A DNA stretch of 64,000 nt. Source: JAXMHQ01 sp046346665. GTDB taxonomy: Bacteria > Verrucomicrobiota > Verrucomicrobiia > Limisphaerales > JAXMHQ01. The notes below the pieces were generated by a model that did no database searches, was not told the DNA's origin, and worked only from the letters and a program-made list of their open reading frames with translations. Position 1 is the stretch's first letter. Each line of letters starts with the position of its first letter. This document shows positions 52,198-61,295 of the stretch, piece by piece. The stretch is from positions 62,001-126,000 of the forward strand of contig JAXMHQ010000002.1 of the NCBI GenBank assembly GCA_046346665.1, written 5' to 3'. The position numbers and the translations under genes are program-made.

Positions 52198-54138
52198 GTG
52201 TGGCGGGGTTCATCAGCGGGTGCCGCAAGGTGGAAACTCATTTCAACCCGGTCCAGGACGGTCCTCTGGGACTGGATTGGCCGGGCACGGCGTTTTTCAA
52301 CCACCCTTCGGAAGCGCGCGCGCCGCACTCCCGCCAGACAGGAACAACTCGCCGCGCTCCAGGAATCCGCAGGCTCCCTGCCCTCCATCTCCGCCGCGCT
52401 CGAAAAACAATTCGTCGCCACCGCCACTTCCCTCGAAGCCTTGAATGAACTCGGCCGCGAGTTCGTCCGCCACAGCGAAAAGCTCGTCAGCATCGCCGCC
52501 GGCCTGGAAGGCGGGAAGGACATCTTTCAGAAAAGCCGCGAGGTCGTCGACCAGCCGCTCCGATTCCTCATCGACTGCCACGCCGAAGCCGAGCAATTGC
52601 TGCATTGCCTCCAGGACGATCACCGCCGCATCGCCGCCCTGCTCCGCGCCCGCGACGACCTCCAGCGCACCATGGCCCCGCTCAAGTTCATGCAGACCCT
52701 CTTCAAAATCGAATCCGCCCCGCTCGGCGAAGAGGTCCAGCGCATGTTCACCGCCCTGACCCGCGACATCGAAGTCCTCCACGACCAGGTCAGCGACCTG
52801 TTCGGAAACAAATTTCTGGAGCTCCGCCAGATCCAGCACACCATCGAACAGGTCACCGGACGCCTCGAAACCCAGTCCGCAACCCTCTGGCAAACCGTCT
52901 CCCGCGAGAAAGCCCAGGTCGACGCCTCCCTCGACCAGCTCCAGCACGAACTCACCCAGAACCAGGAACGCGAAGCCCGCATCAGCCGGCTCAGCACCGA
53001 CCTCTCCGCCCGCATCCGCGACATCATCGTCGGCCTCCAGTTCCAGGATATCATCAGCCAGAAACTCCAGCACACCGCCGGCGCCCTCGCCCGGATCCGC
53101 GAGAAATTCACCGACCCCGCCCGCAACGGCGCCTTCCTCCATCAATCCTGCCGCCTCGAAGCGGAACAAATCCAGGCAGTCCGGCGCGACCTCGCCCACG
53201 CCGAATCCACCGTCCGCGCCGGCATCGATCAAATCCTCGCCCAGCTCAGCCACGCCAACCGGCAATGCCTGTCACTCGAAGAATTCCAGCAAATCACCAC
53301 CTCTTCCGACGGCATGGTCCAAACTCTCCTCGAAGTCATCGAGTCCGTCCGAAAACAGGTCCACGCCACCGTCGCCGGCTCCGCCGAAATCTGCACCGCC
53401 CTCCAGCCCATCGGCACCCTCGCCTCCGGACTCACCGTCATCGTCCGCAAATTGTCCCAAAGCATCCACCTCATCGGCCTCAACGCCCAGGTCCAGGCCG
53501 CCCTCGTCGGCAACGGCACCGGCCTCGAAATCCTCTCCGCGCGCACCAGCGAAATCTCCCTCGACACCAACCGCACCAGCCAGGCCATCGCCCACGACCT
53601 CGACCAGCTCGCCATCGGCCTCAGCCGCAATGTCCAAGCCTTCGAGGAACTCCAGGCCCGCGCGCTCAAACAACAGGCCGAACTCGACACGAGGGGCCGC
53701 GAAAGCGAACAGGAACTCCACGCCATGCGCGACGACGCCCTCGCCTCCCTCCAGAAACTCCACGCGCTCATCGACCTTATCGTCGCCGATTCCACACAGT
53801 CCCTCGAAAACACGCGCTACGGCCAAACCGCCGATCCCCTCCTGTCGCAACTCCAGCAACAACTCCAGGATCTCGCCGCGTTCGCAGGCCCTGCCGCCGC
53901 CGCCGCACCCGCCGCCGCCGAGGGCCTCGATGAACTTCAGCGCGACTACACCATGGCCTCCGAACGCCATGTCTTCGCCAGCGTCATCCAAAACTCCAAC
54001 CCCTCCACACCCGCCACCACACCCGGCCCCACCCACAGCATCGAGTTCTTCGACACCCCCGCCACGCCGCCAGCCCCCGCCCCGGCCACCGCCGCCACCC
54101 CCACGCAGGATCTCGGTGACAATGTCGAACTCTTCTGA
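52198..54138 (+). CDS. Cytoplasmic MCP-like coiled-coil protein with a CheZ-like motif
   Basis: A 646-residue soluble protein, almost all helical coiled coil. Near residue 280 it has 'IIVGLQFQDIISQKLQH', close to the CheZ catalytic motif (D-F-Q-D-L-T-G-Q). Near 425-450 it has 'SIHLIGLNAQVQAALVGNG' and 'EILSARTSEISLDT', a degenerate version of the MCP hairpin tip. The C-terminal ~60 residues are Ala/Pro-rich, ending 'QDLGDNVELF'. No membrane helix, HAMP or sensor domain is visible. The GTG 52198 start has an AGGAAAGGAA tract upstream. It heads the chemosensory genes and could be a CheY phosphatase, a soluble receptor or both; the family is not one I can name. Confidence 0.75.
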   Translation: MWRGSSAGAARWKLISTRSRTVLWDWIGRARRFSTTLRKRARRTPARQEQLAALQESAGSLPSISAALEKQFVATATSLEALNELGREFVRHSEKLVSIAAGLEGGKDIFQKSREVVDQPLRFLIDCHAEAEQLLHCLQDDHRRIAALLRARDDLQRTMAPLKFMQTLFKIESAPLGEEVQRMFTALTRDIEVLHDQVSDLFGNKFLELRQIQHTIEQVTGRLETQSATLWQTVSREKAQVDASLDQLQHELTQNQEREARISRLSTDLSARIRDIIVGLQFQDIISQKLQHTAGALARIREKFTDPARNGAFLHQSCRLEAEQIQAVRRDLAHAESTVRAGIDQILAQLSHANRQCLSLEEFQQITTSSDGMVQTLLEVIESVRKQVHATVAGSAEICTALQPIGTLASGLTVIVRKLSQSIHLIGLNAQVQAALVGNGTGLEILSARTSEISLDTNRTSQAIAHDLDQLAIGLSRNVQAFEELQARALKQQAELDTRGRESEQELHAMRDDALASLQKLHALIDLIVADSTQSLENTRYGQTADPLLSQLQQQLQDLAAFAGPAAAAAPAAAEGLDELQRDYTMASERHVFASVIQNSNPSTPATTPGPTHSIEFFDTPATPPAPAPATAATPTQDLGDNVELF

Positions 54139-54278
54139 ATCCAATCCTCCCCGCATGCCGGCCCCGGATTCGCCGTTTCTCAAGTTTGCCCCGCATTCGC
54201 CGAACAAGAATCGCAGATTCGTGCCCCGGCAGCGTCCGGGACCTCATTCCGATCGGGCTCAACCGGGCGTAAACTGCC

Positions 54279-54578
54279 GTGAAAACTGATATTGCGAATG
54301 TGTTATTGCTGAAGGGCGGCCTTGAAATCTACGAGGTGGATCGCCTCCGCCAGGCGTTGACGGAGCATCTCTCCGCCCAGGCCTCACCCGTCATCGACCT
54401 GCGGGACGTGACCGGGTGCGACACCGCCGGCGCGCAATTGCTGTGCGCCGCCGCTCGCACCGCCGCCGGCCTCAATCGCCCGCTCCGCTTCATCAACACG
54501 CCGCCCCAGGTCGCCGCCGCCTGGACCGCGCTCGGACTCGACCCCGCATGGCTGGCCGATCCCTCCCGAGCCGTATGA
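54279..54578 (+). CDS. STAS-domain protein of the chemosensory operon
   Basis: A 99-residue STAS protein starting at GTG 54279. 'ASPVIDLRDVTGCDTAGAQL' carries the STAS loop, with Thr in 'CDTAG' where RsbV-like proteins have the phosphorylated Ser. It overlaps cheY by four bases (ATGA), so the two are made together. STAS genes heading che operons are known from several non-flagellar chemosensory clusters. The SpoIIE phosphatase and RsbW-like domain encoded divergently could act on it. Confidence 0.85.
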   Translation: MKTDIANVLLLKGGLEIYEVDRLRQALTEHLSAQASPVIDLRDVTGCDTAGAQLLCAAARTAAGLNRPLRFINTPPQVAAAWTALGLDPAWLADPSRAV

Positions 54579-54940
54579 GCAAAACCATCCTGACCGCCGA
54601 CGATTCCGCCAGCATGCGACAGCTCGTCAGCTTCACCCTCCGCGAAGCCGGCTACCAGGTCGTCGAAGCCAGCGACGGCAAAGACGCCCTCGCCCGCATC
54701 CAGAATGCGCGCGCCGACATGCTCATCACCGACCTCAACATGCCCAACATGGACGGGATCGAACTCATCCGCCAGGTCCGCGCCCTGCCCGGCTGCCGCT
54801 ACATCCCCATCATCATGCTCACCACCGAGTCCGATGATCAGAAAAAGCAAGCGGGCCGCGCCGCCGGCGCCAGCGGCTGGATCGTCAAACCTTTCCGCAC
54901 CGACCAGCTCGTCATGGTCGCCAAAAAATTCCTCGGCTGA
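54575..54940 (+). CDS. cheY: Chemotaxis response regulator CheY
   Basis: A 121-residue single-domain receiver. It has the acidic pair in 'ILTADDSASMRQLVSFTL', the phosphoacceptor Asp in 'MLITDLNMPNMDGIELIRQ', Thr in 'IIMLTTESDDQKK' and Lys in 'GWIVKPFRTDQL'. It should be phosphorylated by the CheA encoded 190 nt downstream. No flagellar switch genes are present, so its output may be another protein, for example a pilus motor or the partner switch next door. Confidence 0.93.
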   Translation: MSKTILTADDSASMRQLVSFTLREAGYQVVEASDGKDALARIQNARADMLITDLNMPNMDGIELIRQVRALPGCRYIPIIMLTTESDDQKKQAGRAAGASGWIVKPFRTDQLVMVAKKFLG

Positions 54941-55130
54941 CCCCCGCAGTCTTCCTCCCGGCCTCGCATCAGGGAATCCTGATTCAGAACTTTCTCGGTC
55001 TCGCCGTTAAGAATCATGTGCGGCGGCTCCATCCAATCCGGAGCACGCCGCCAAATTGGGGATTTCTTATGAGGGCAACCGGGCAACTGGCAGTCGCACT
55101 GGAGCACGCGCGCGGGGGGAGGCCGCAAAC

Positions 55131-57185
55131 GTGAACCGGCCCAATCCCACGCTGACATTCCTGAACGAAGCCGAGGACCTGCTCGCGCGCATCGAAGCCC
55201 ACCGCCCTCGACGTCCTGCCCGGCGATCCCCCCGGCGAAGCCGTCCACCAACTCTTCCGCGCTTTCCACACCATCAAAGGCTCCGGCGCCATGTTCGGAT
55301 TCGACGCCGTCGCCGGGTTCACTCACCACGTCGAAACCGTCCTCGACAAAGTCCGCGACGGAATCATCCCGGTCTCCCCCGATCTCATCAACCTGATCCT
55401 GGCTTCCAAGGACCGGATCAAGGCGCTGCTGGATGCGGCGCAGGCGGGAACGGAAGCGCCGGCGGAAACAGGGAGGGAATTGGTGGCGCGCCTGTCGGCG
55501 CTCCTGCCCAAATCAGCCCCCGCCCCCGCCGCCGCACCGCGTCCCGCCGCGCCGCAGTCTCCACCGCCCGCCACCCCCGGAAACCGCACCTACACCATCC
55601 GGTTCAAACCCCACCCCGGACTCCTCACCTCCGGCACCGACCCCGCCGGCTGCTGGACGAACTCCGCGCCCTCGGCGATTGCCAGGTCGCCGCCTCCGCC
55701 GCCGAGGTCCCTGCGCTCCAGGAACTCAAACCCGACCAGTGTTACCTCTCCTGGACCATCACCCTTTCAACCGGGAAAGATGTCAACGCCATCCGGGACG
55801 TTTTCATTTTTGTCGAGGACCAGGGCGAACTCAGCATCCAGCCGGCCCCGACCGAAGTGCCCGCCGCCATCCTGCCGGAATCCCGCCCCGCCGCTCCGTC
55901 CGCCCCCGCCGCCCCTGCAACCGCCGCCCGCGTGCGCCCCGCCAAGGATTCCACGGTCCGCGTCCCCTCCGAACGCCTCGACCGACTCGTCATGCTCGTC
56001 GGCGAAATGGTCATGAACCAGTCACGCCTCACCCAGGTCACCGCCGCCGTCAACGATTCCCATCTCACCGCGCCCGTCGAGGAACTCGAACGCCTCGTCT
56101 GCGAACTCCGCGACAACGTCCTCGGCATCCGCATGATGCCCATCGGCACCACCTTCAATCACTTCAAACGCCTCGTCCACGACCTGGCCGCCGAACTCCA
56201 CAAGGAAATCGACCTCGTCACCGAAGGCGGCGATACCGAGCTCGACAAAACCGTCCTCGACCAGCTCGGCGATCCGCTCGTCCACCTCATCCGCAATAGC
56301 GTCGACCACGGACTCGAACCCGCCGACGCCCGCCAGCACGCCGGCAAACCCCGGCGCGGCCGCATCCGCCTCGCCGCCGTCCACACCGGCTCCAATGTTA
56401 TCGTCACCATCCAGGACGACGGACGCGGCCTCGACGCCGCCGCCATCCGCGCCAAGGCCATCGAGAAAAAACTCGTGGCCCCCGACGCCAACCTGTCCCG
56501 CGACGAAATCTTCAACCTCATCCTCCTCCCCGGCTTTTCCACCGCCGCCAAAGTCACCAGCGTCTCCGGTCGCGGCGTCGGCATGGACGTCGTCAAACGC
56601 CAGATGGACGCCCTCCGCGGATCGCTCCAGATCTCCAGCGAACCTGGCCGCGGCACCACCGTCAGCCTCACCCTCCCGCTCACGCTCGCCATCATCGACG
56701 GACTCCTCGTCCAGATCGGCCCCGACCGGTTCATCATCCCCATGTCCGCCGTCGCGGAAAATGTCGAACTGCCCCGGCGCGAACGGATCGGCCACCACCG
56801 ACGCAACCTCATCGCCGTCCGCGGCGAACAAATCCCCTACATCCGCCTCCGCGAAGATTTCGAAATCGACGGGCCCGAACCGGACAACGAAAAAATCGTC
56901 ATCGCCCTCCACAACCACGAGCGCGTCGGCATCGTCGTCGATCACGTGCTCGGCAGCCACCAGACCGTCATCCAGTCGCTCGGCCGCTTTTACAAAAACA
57001 TCGGCGTCGTGTCCGGCGCCACCATCATGGGCGACGGCCGCGTTGCCCTCATCCTCGACGTGCTCGGCTTGATCCGGTTCTCGGAGGAACGTGCGCGACA
57101 GCGTCAGAACGCCCCGGCGGTGGCATCGGGCGATCGACACCTGGCAATAACTACGCATCTGACGGAACAAGGGAAAACAAAATGA
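55131..57185 (+). CDS. cheA: Chemotaxis histidine kinase CheA, with two compensating frameshifts
   Basis: The receptor-coupled kinase that phosphorylates CheY and CheB. GTG 55131 follows a GGGGGAGG site (55115-55122). The natural frame gives 'TLTFLNEAEDLLARIEA'. From about 55200 to 55650 the conserved sequence is in the +1 frame: the Hpt 'LFRAFHTIKGSGAMFGFDAV' and its helices. Then it returns to the first frame at 'LLDELRALGDCQ'. An extra C near 55197-55200 and a missing base near 55650 explain this. Beyond are the dimerisation helices ('RLDRLVMLVGEMVMNQ'), HATPase ('LIRNSVDHGLEPAD', 'DDGRGLDAAA', 'VSGRGVGMDVVKRQ') and the CheW-like domain. As written, the kinase lacks a phosphorylatable His. 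The stop overlaps the MCP start by four bases. Confidence 0.88.
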   Translation: MNRPNPTLTFLNEAEDLLARIEAHRPRRPARRSPRRSRPPTLPRFPHHQRLRRHVRIRRRRRVHSPRRNRPRQSPRRNHPGLPRSHQPDPGFQGPDQGAAGCGAGGNGSAGGNREGIGGAPVGAPAQISPRPRRRTASRRAAVSTARHPRKPHLHHPVQTPPRTPHLRHRPRRLLDELRALGDCQVAASAAEVPALQELKPDQCYLSWTITLSTGKDVNAIRDVFIFVEDQGELSIQPAPTEVPAAILPESRPAAPSAPAAPATAARVRPAKDSTVRVPSERLDRLVMLVGEMVMNQSRLTQVTAAVNDSHLTAPVEELERLVCELRDNVLGIRMMPIGTTFNHFKRLVHDLAAELHKEIDLVTEGGDTELDKTVLDQLGDPLVHLIRNSVDHGLEPADARQHAGKPRRGRIRLAAVHTGSNVIVTIQDDGRGLDAAAIRAKAIEKKLVAPDANLSRDEIFNLILLPGFSTAAKVTSVSGRGVGMDVVKRQMDALRGSLQISSEPGRGTTVSLTLPLTLAIIDGLLVQIGPDRFIIPMSAVAENVELPRRERIGHHRRNLIAVRGEQIPYIRLREDFEIDGPEPDNEKIVIALHNHERVGIVVDHVLGSHQTVIQSLGRFYKNIGVVSGATIMGDGRVALILDVLGLIRFSEERARQRQNAPAVASGDRHLAITTHLTEQGKTK

Positions 57186-59278
57186 AAATGACCATCGGAA
57201 AAAAAATCGGCTCAGGATTCCTGGGCGTCATCGCGATCACGCTTGCGCTGGGCGCGATGGCCATCTGGACCATGTCGCACAGCGCGCGCCAGGCCGGCAT
57301 CATGGCGACCCAGGACGTGCCTTGCGTCTCCATCGCCAACAACGTGGAGCGATCCTCGCTGCTGACGATGTACGAAATGCGCGCCTACGGCCTGAGCGAG
57401 GAGGCTGCCTACCTCGGCCGCGGCAACAAGCACCTGGCCGATGTCAAACAGCATCTCCAGGAGGCCCTGGACCTCGCGAAACACTCGTCCGGCCTCGACA
57501 ACCTCAAGACCGCCGCCGACAAGGCCTCCGCCAAGGTCGCCGAATACGAACAGCTCATCACCCAGACCACGGCGGTCATCGATGCGCTCGAAAAAGACCG
57601 CGGCCTCATGAACGACGCCGCCCAGCGCTACATGAAGGAATGCACCACCTACCTCGCAAGCCAGAACGCCAGGCTCCAGGATGCCCTCAAGGGCACCAAC
57701 AGCACCAAGGACAGCACCGCGGACGTGAACCTCGCCGAAGTTGAGGATCGCATCACCAAAATCAACGTCGCCAACCAAATCGTCGACATCGGCAATGCCA
57801 TTCGCATCGGCAATTTCAAATCCCAGGCCACGCGCGATCCCGCGCTGTTCCGCGAAACCCAGAAGAAATTCGACGAGGTTAACCAGAAGCTCGACGCGCT
57901 CAAGGCCATCACGAAACAGGAAGTCAACCTGAAGCAGATCTCCGAGTGCCGCGCCGCCGCCAAGGATTACAGCGATGCCATGGCCAGCTTCATCGCCAAC
58001 TGGCTCAAGCGCGAGGACCTCGCGAAAATCCGGGGCCAGGTCGCCGACGCCGTCCTCGCCGAAGCCCGCAATACCGCCGACGGCGGACTCAAATCCACCT
58101 CGGACGCGGCGGAAAAATCCGCCAAATCCCTCTCCGCGGCCAATATCGCCTTGATCATCGGCCTGCTCCTCGCCGTCGCCCTCAGCGTCGCGGTCGCCAT
58201 CGTCTCCGCCCGCATGATCACCCGCCCCCTCCACGAAGCCGTCGAGCTGGTCAAGCGCGTCGCGTCCGGCGATCTCACCGCGCAGCTCAAAGTAAAATCT
58301 CAGGACGAAATCGGCCAGATGGTCGGCTCTCTCAACGGCATGGTCGACAGCCTGCGCACCGTTGTGCTCGAAGTCACCCGCGCCTCCGACAACGTCGCCA
58401 GCGGCTCCGAGGAAATGAGCGCCACCGCCCAGCAACTCTCCCAGGGCTCCTCCGAACAGGCCGCCTCCGCCGAGGAAACCACCTCCGCCATGGAGGAAAT
58501 GTCCTCCAGCATCCAGCAAAACGCTGACAACGCGCGCCAGACCGACAAGCTCGCCTCCAAGGCCGCCGAAGACACGCGCAGCAGCGGTGAAGCCGTCACC
58601 CAGGCCGTCGCCGCCATCAAGGAAATCGCCGAGAAAATCGGCATCATCGAGGAAATCGCCCGCAAGACCGACCTGCTCGCCCTCAACGCCGCCGTTGAAG
58701 CCGCCCGCGCCGGCGAACACGGCAAAGGCTTCGCCGTCGTCGCCTCCGAAGTCCGCAAGCTCGCCGAACGCAGCCAGACCGCGGCCGCCGAAATCAGCAA
58801 ACTCACAGGCGGCGGCGTCAAACTCGCCGAACAGGCAGGCTCCATGCTGGTCGAGCTCGTCCCCGACATCCAGAAAACCGCCGGCCTCGTTCAGGAAATC
58901 GCCGCGGCCAGCAACGAGCAAAACACCGGCGCCAACCAGATCAACAAGGCCATCCAGCAATTGGACCAGGTCATCCAGCAAAACGCGTCCGCGTCCGAGG
59001 AACTCGCCGCCACCGCCGAGGAGTTGTCCAGCCAGGCCGAGCAGCTCCAGGCGGCGATCGCCTTCTTCAAGATGGATTCCGCCGCTGCCAAACAGCCGGT
59101 CCATGTCGCGGCGCCCGCCGCCAAGGCCCACGCCAAATCACGCGCCGCCAAACCCGCCGCACCGGCTGCACCCGCCGCGCCCGCCCGCGAAACCAAGCCG
59201 GCCTCCGGCGCCACCATCGAGCTGGCCGAAAAACGCCCGGCCGCCGACATTCATGACGAGGAGTTCACCAAGTTCTGA
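57182..59278 (+). CDS. Methyl-accepting chemotaxis protein
   Basis: A 698-residue transmembrane receptor. TM1 lies at about residues 9-31 ('GFLGVIAITLALGAMAIWTM'), a helical periplasmic domain of the 4HB type at ~35-320, TM2 at ~320-345 ('IALIIGLLLAVALSVAVAIV'), HAMP at ~346-400 and the signalling hairpin with tip 'RKTDLLALNAAVEAARAGEH' and 'VVASEVRKLAERSQTAAAEI'. Gln/Glu-rich heptads on each side are the likely methylation sites for CheR and CheB. The Ala/Pro-rich C-terminus has no CheR-binding pentapeptide that I can recognise. AAGGGA upstream is a fair ribosome site. The start overlaps the cheA stop. Confidence 0.94.
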   Translation: MKMTIGKKIGSGFLGVIAITLALGAMAIWTMSHSARQAGIMATQDVPCVSIANNVERSSLLTMYEMRAYGLSEEAAYLGRGNKHLADVKQHLQEALDLAKHSSGLDNLKTAADKASAKVAEYEQLITQTTAVIDALEKDRGLMNDAAQRYMKECTTYLASQNARLQDALKGTNSTKDSTADVNLAEVEDRITKINVANQIVDIGNAIRIGNFKSQATRDPALFRETQKKFDEVNQKLDALKAITKQEVNLKQISECRAAAKDYSDAMASFIANWLKREDLAKIRGQVADAVLAEARNTADGGLKSTSDAAEKSAKSLSAANIALIIGLLLAVALSVAVAIVSARMITRPLHEAVELVKRVASGDLTAQLKVKSQDEIGQMVGSLNGMVDSLRTVVLEVTRASDNVASGSEEMSATAQQLSQGSSEQAASAEETTSAMEEMSSSIQQNADNARQTDKLASKAAEDTRSSGEAVTQAVAAIKEIAEKIGIIEEIARKTDLLALNAAVEAARAGEHGKGFAVVASEVRKLAERSQTAAAEISKLTGGGVKLAEQAGSMLVELVPDIQKTAGLVQEIAAASNEQNTGANQINKAIQQLDQVIQQNASASEELAATAEELSSQAEQLQAAIAFFKMDSAAAKQPVHVAAPAAKAHAKSRAAKPAAPAAPAAPARETKPASGATIELAEKRPAADIHDEEFTKF

Positions 59279-59289
59279 AAGGAACCCCC

Positions 59290-59778
59290 ATGAGCACCGT
59301 CATCACTGAAATCGGACAATACATCACGTTCAAACTTGGTCACGAGATCTTCGCCATCAACGTGGCCCAGGTCCGCGAAGTCCTGGAATTGTCCCAGATC
59401 ACCAAGGTCCCCACCGCCCCGCCCTACATGCGCGGCGTCGTCAACGTCCGCGGCAAAGCCATCCCCGTCGTCGATCTCCGGCTCAAGTTCGGATTGCCTC
59501 CTGCCGGGGACACGGTCAACAGCCGCATCGTCGTCATGGAACTCGACCTTGGCGGCGAAGCCACCGTCGTTGGCGGCATCGCCGACAGCGTCCACGAAGT
59601 CATCGAACTCGAGCCCGGCCAGATCAATCCGCCCCCGCGCATCGCCATGCGCTGGCGCACGGAACTGATCAGCGGCATGGGCCGCCGCGGCGACGACTTC
59701 ATCATCATCCTCGACATCAACAAAGTGTTCTCATCGGATGAACTCGCGCTGGTCGCGGAAACCGAGGTCGCAACCTGA
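59290..59778 (+). CDS. cheW: Chemotaxis coupling protein CheW
   Basis: A 162-residue adaptor that links the receptor to CheA. It has 'YITFKLGHEIFAINVAQVRE', 'MRGVVNVRGKAIPVVDLRLK' and 'IVVMELDLGGEATVVGGIAD', the standard CheW double beta-barrel. An AAGGAA site (59278-59283) precedes the ATG. It lies 11 nt after the MCP gene in the same operon. Confidence 0.94.
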   Translation: MSTVITEIGQYITFKLGHEIFAINVAQVREVLELSQITKVPTAPPYMRGVVNVRGKAIPVVDLRLKFGLPPAGDTVNSRIVVMELDLGGEATVVGGIADSVHEVIELEPGQINPPPRIAMRWRTELISGMGRRGDDFIIILDINKVFSSDELALVAETEVAT

Positions 59779-59901
59779 CCGCAGCGCCCTGTGGTTTTCC
59801 GGACCCGGCAGGCGTACGCCCTCAGGGCGGGCCCCCACCCGCCCCGCCGCCGGGTCCGGATTCCGCCCCGCACAATCCCGATTCAAATTGCCAGAACCGC
59901 C

Positions 59902-60774
59902 ATGGCCTTGACCCCGCAGGAACCCGGCGCCGGCGTCCGGCTCGAAATTTCTCCCCAGAGCTTCGAGCGCTTTGCCCGGCACATCACCGGCACGCTCGGA
60001 ATCAAAATGAATTCCGGCAAAGTCTCCATGCTCCAAAGCCGCCTCCTGCGGCGCCTGCGCGAACTCCGGCTCGCGTCCCTCGAGGAATACCAGGAATACC
60101 TGTTCCACTCCGCCGACGCCCAGGAGGAACAGGTCCAGTTCATCAACGCCATCACGACGAACAAAACCGACTTTTTCCGCGAACCGCAGCATTTCACTTT
60201 TCTCACCGAAACCGCCCTGCCCGAAATCGCCCGGCTGCACGGCGACCCCGCCTCCTGGCGCGCGAACATCTGGTGCGCGGGCTGTTCGTCCGGCGAGGAA
60301 CCCTACACGCTCGCCATGGTGCTCGCCGAATACGCCCGCACCCATCCCGGGTTCGACTTTTCCATCTTCGCCACCGACATCTCCACCCGGGTCCTCCAGC
60401 ACGCCGAGGCCGGCATCTACGACGAGGATCGCATCGCCCCTGTGTCCCTCCAGCTCCGCCGATCCTATTTTCTCCGCAGCAAGGACCCCTCAAAACACCT
60501 CGTCCGCGTCATCCCCGAACTGCGGTCCCGGGTCCGGTTCCGGCGGCTGAATTTCATGGACGCGGATTACGGCGTTCACGAGCGGTTCGACCTGATCTCG
60601 TTCCGCAACGTGATGATCTATTTCGACCGGCCCACCCAGGAAGCCGTCATCTCCCGGCTCTGCCGCAATCTCATCCGCGGCGGCTACCTCTTTGTCGGCC
60701 ACTCGGAATCGCTCGCCGGGCTCAACGTGCCCGTCGAACCGGTCACGTCCGCCACGTTCCGCAAGCCATGCTGA
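59902..60774 (+). CDS. cheR: Chemotaxis protein methyltransferase CheR
   Basis: A 290-residue S-adenosylmethionine-dependent methyltransferase that methylates receptor glutamates. It has the N-terminal helical domain ('FERFARHITGTLGIKMNSGK'), 'ITTNKTDFFREPQHFTFL', the cofactor motif 'IWCAGCSSGEEPYTLAMVLA', 'FATDISTRVLQHAEAGIY' and 'FDLISFRNVMIYFDRPTQEA'. ATG 59902 matches the usual CheR start; the frame upstream is unlike CheR. The 3' end overlaps cheD by seven bases. The 123-nt gap before it, the longest between cheA and cheB, could hold an internal signal, but none is obvious. Confidence 0.94.
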   Translation: MALTPQEPGAGVRLEISPQSFERFARHITGTLGIKMNSGKVSMLQSRLLRRLRELRLASLEEYQEYLFHSADAQEEQVQFINAITTNKTDFFREPQHFTFLTETALPEIARLHGDPASWRANIWCAGCSSGEEPYTLAMVLAEYARTHPGFDFSIFATDISTRVLQHAEAGIYDEDRIAPVSLQLRRSYFLRSKDPSKHLVRVIPELRSRVRFRRLNFMDADYGVHERFDLISFRNVMIYFDRPTQEAVISRLCRNLIRGGYLFVGHSESLAGLNVPVEPVTSATFRKPC

Positions 60775-61295
60775 GACGCTCCAACAGCCTCATCCTGAAA
60801 TCGGGCGAACTCCTCGTCTGCCGCGAACCGCACCTGGTTTCCACCGTGCTCGGTTCCTGCGTGGCCATCACCATGCACCACCCCGCCACCTCGCTTGCCG
60901 CCATCTGCCACGCGATGCTCCCGGCGCCCAGCCCCGCCCACGGGACCAGCCTCAGCCGCGCGGACCAGTTCCGCTACGTCACCTGCAGCATTCCCGCCCT
61001 GCTCGACCCGTTTCACCGCGCCGGCATCCCGAACGACGAAATCGACGTCAAAATGTTCGGCGGCGCCAACGTCATCGCCCTCGGCGGCGAGGAATCCCCC
61101 GAAGGCATCGGCGCCGCCAACATTGCCACAGCCCGCCAGATCCTCGCCTCACTCCAACTCCGCATCGTCGCCTCCGACGTCGGCGGATCCCGCGGACGCA
61201 AATTGTTCTTCAACACCGCCACCGGCGACGTCTTCCACAAATACCTCGCCAAATCTCCGCGCACAACCACCCGACTCCACCATGCCCGGATCTAA
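60768..61295 (+). CDS. cheD: Chemoreceptor glutamine deamidase CheD
   Basis: A 175-residue protein that deamidates receptor glutamines and can interact with CheC-type phosphatases. It has the nucleophile Cys in 'STVLGSCVAITMHHPA', the catalytic His in 'LAAICHAMLPAPS', 'VKMFGGANVIALGGEE' and 'IGAANIATARQILASLQL'. Start ATG 60768 overlaps the cheR stop by seven bases, and its end overlaps cheB by 14. No CheC is encoded in this cluster. Confidence 0.93.
   Translation: MLRRSNSLILKSGELLVCREPHLVSTVLGSCVAITMHHPATSLAAICHAMLPAPSPAHGTSLSRADQFRYVTCSIPALLDPFHRAGIPNDEIDVKMFGGANVIALGGEESPEGIGAANIATARQILASLQLRIVASDVGGSRGRKLFFNTATGDVFHKYLAKSPRTTTRLHHARI

Noticed and set aside
55056..55130. ATG 55056 as the cheA start
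   Set aside because: The 25 extra residues have no CheA similarity, whereas GTG 55131 has a strong GGGGGAGG site and leads straight into the first Hpt helix.
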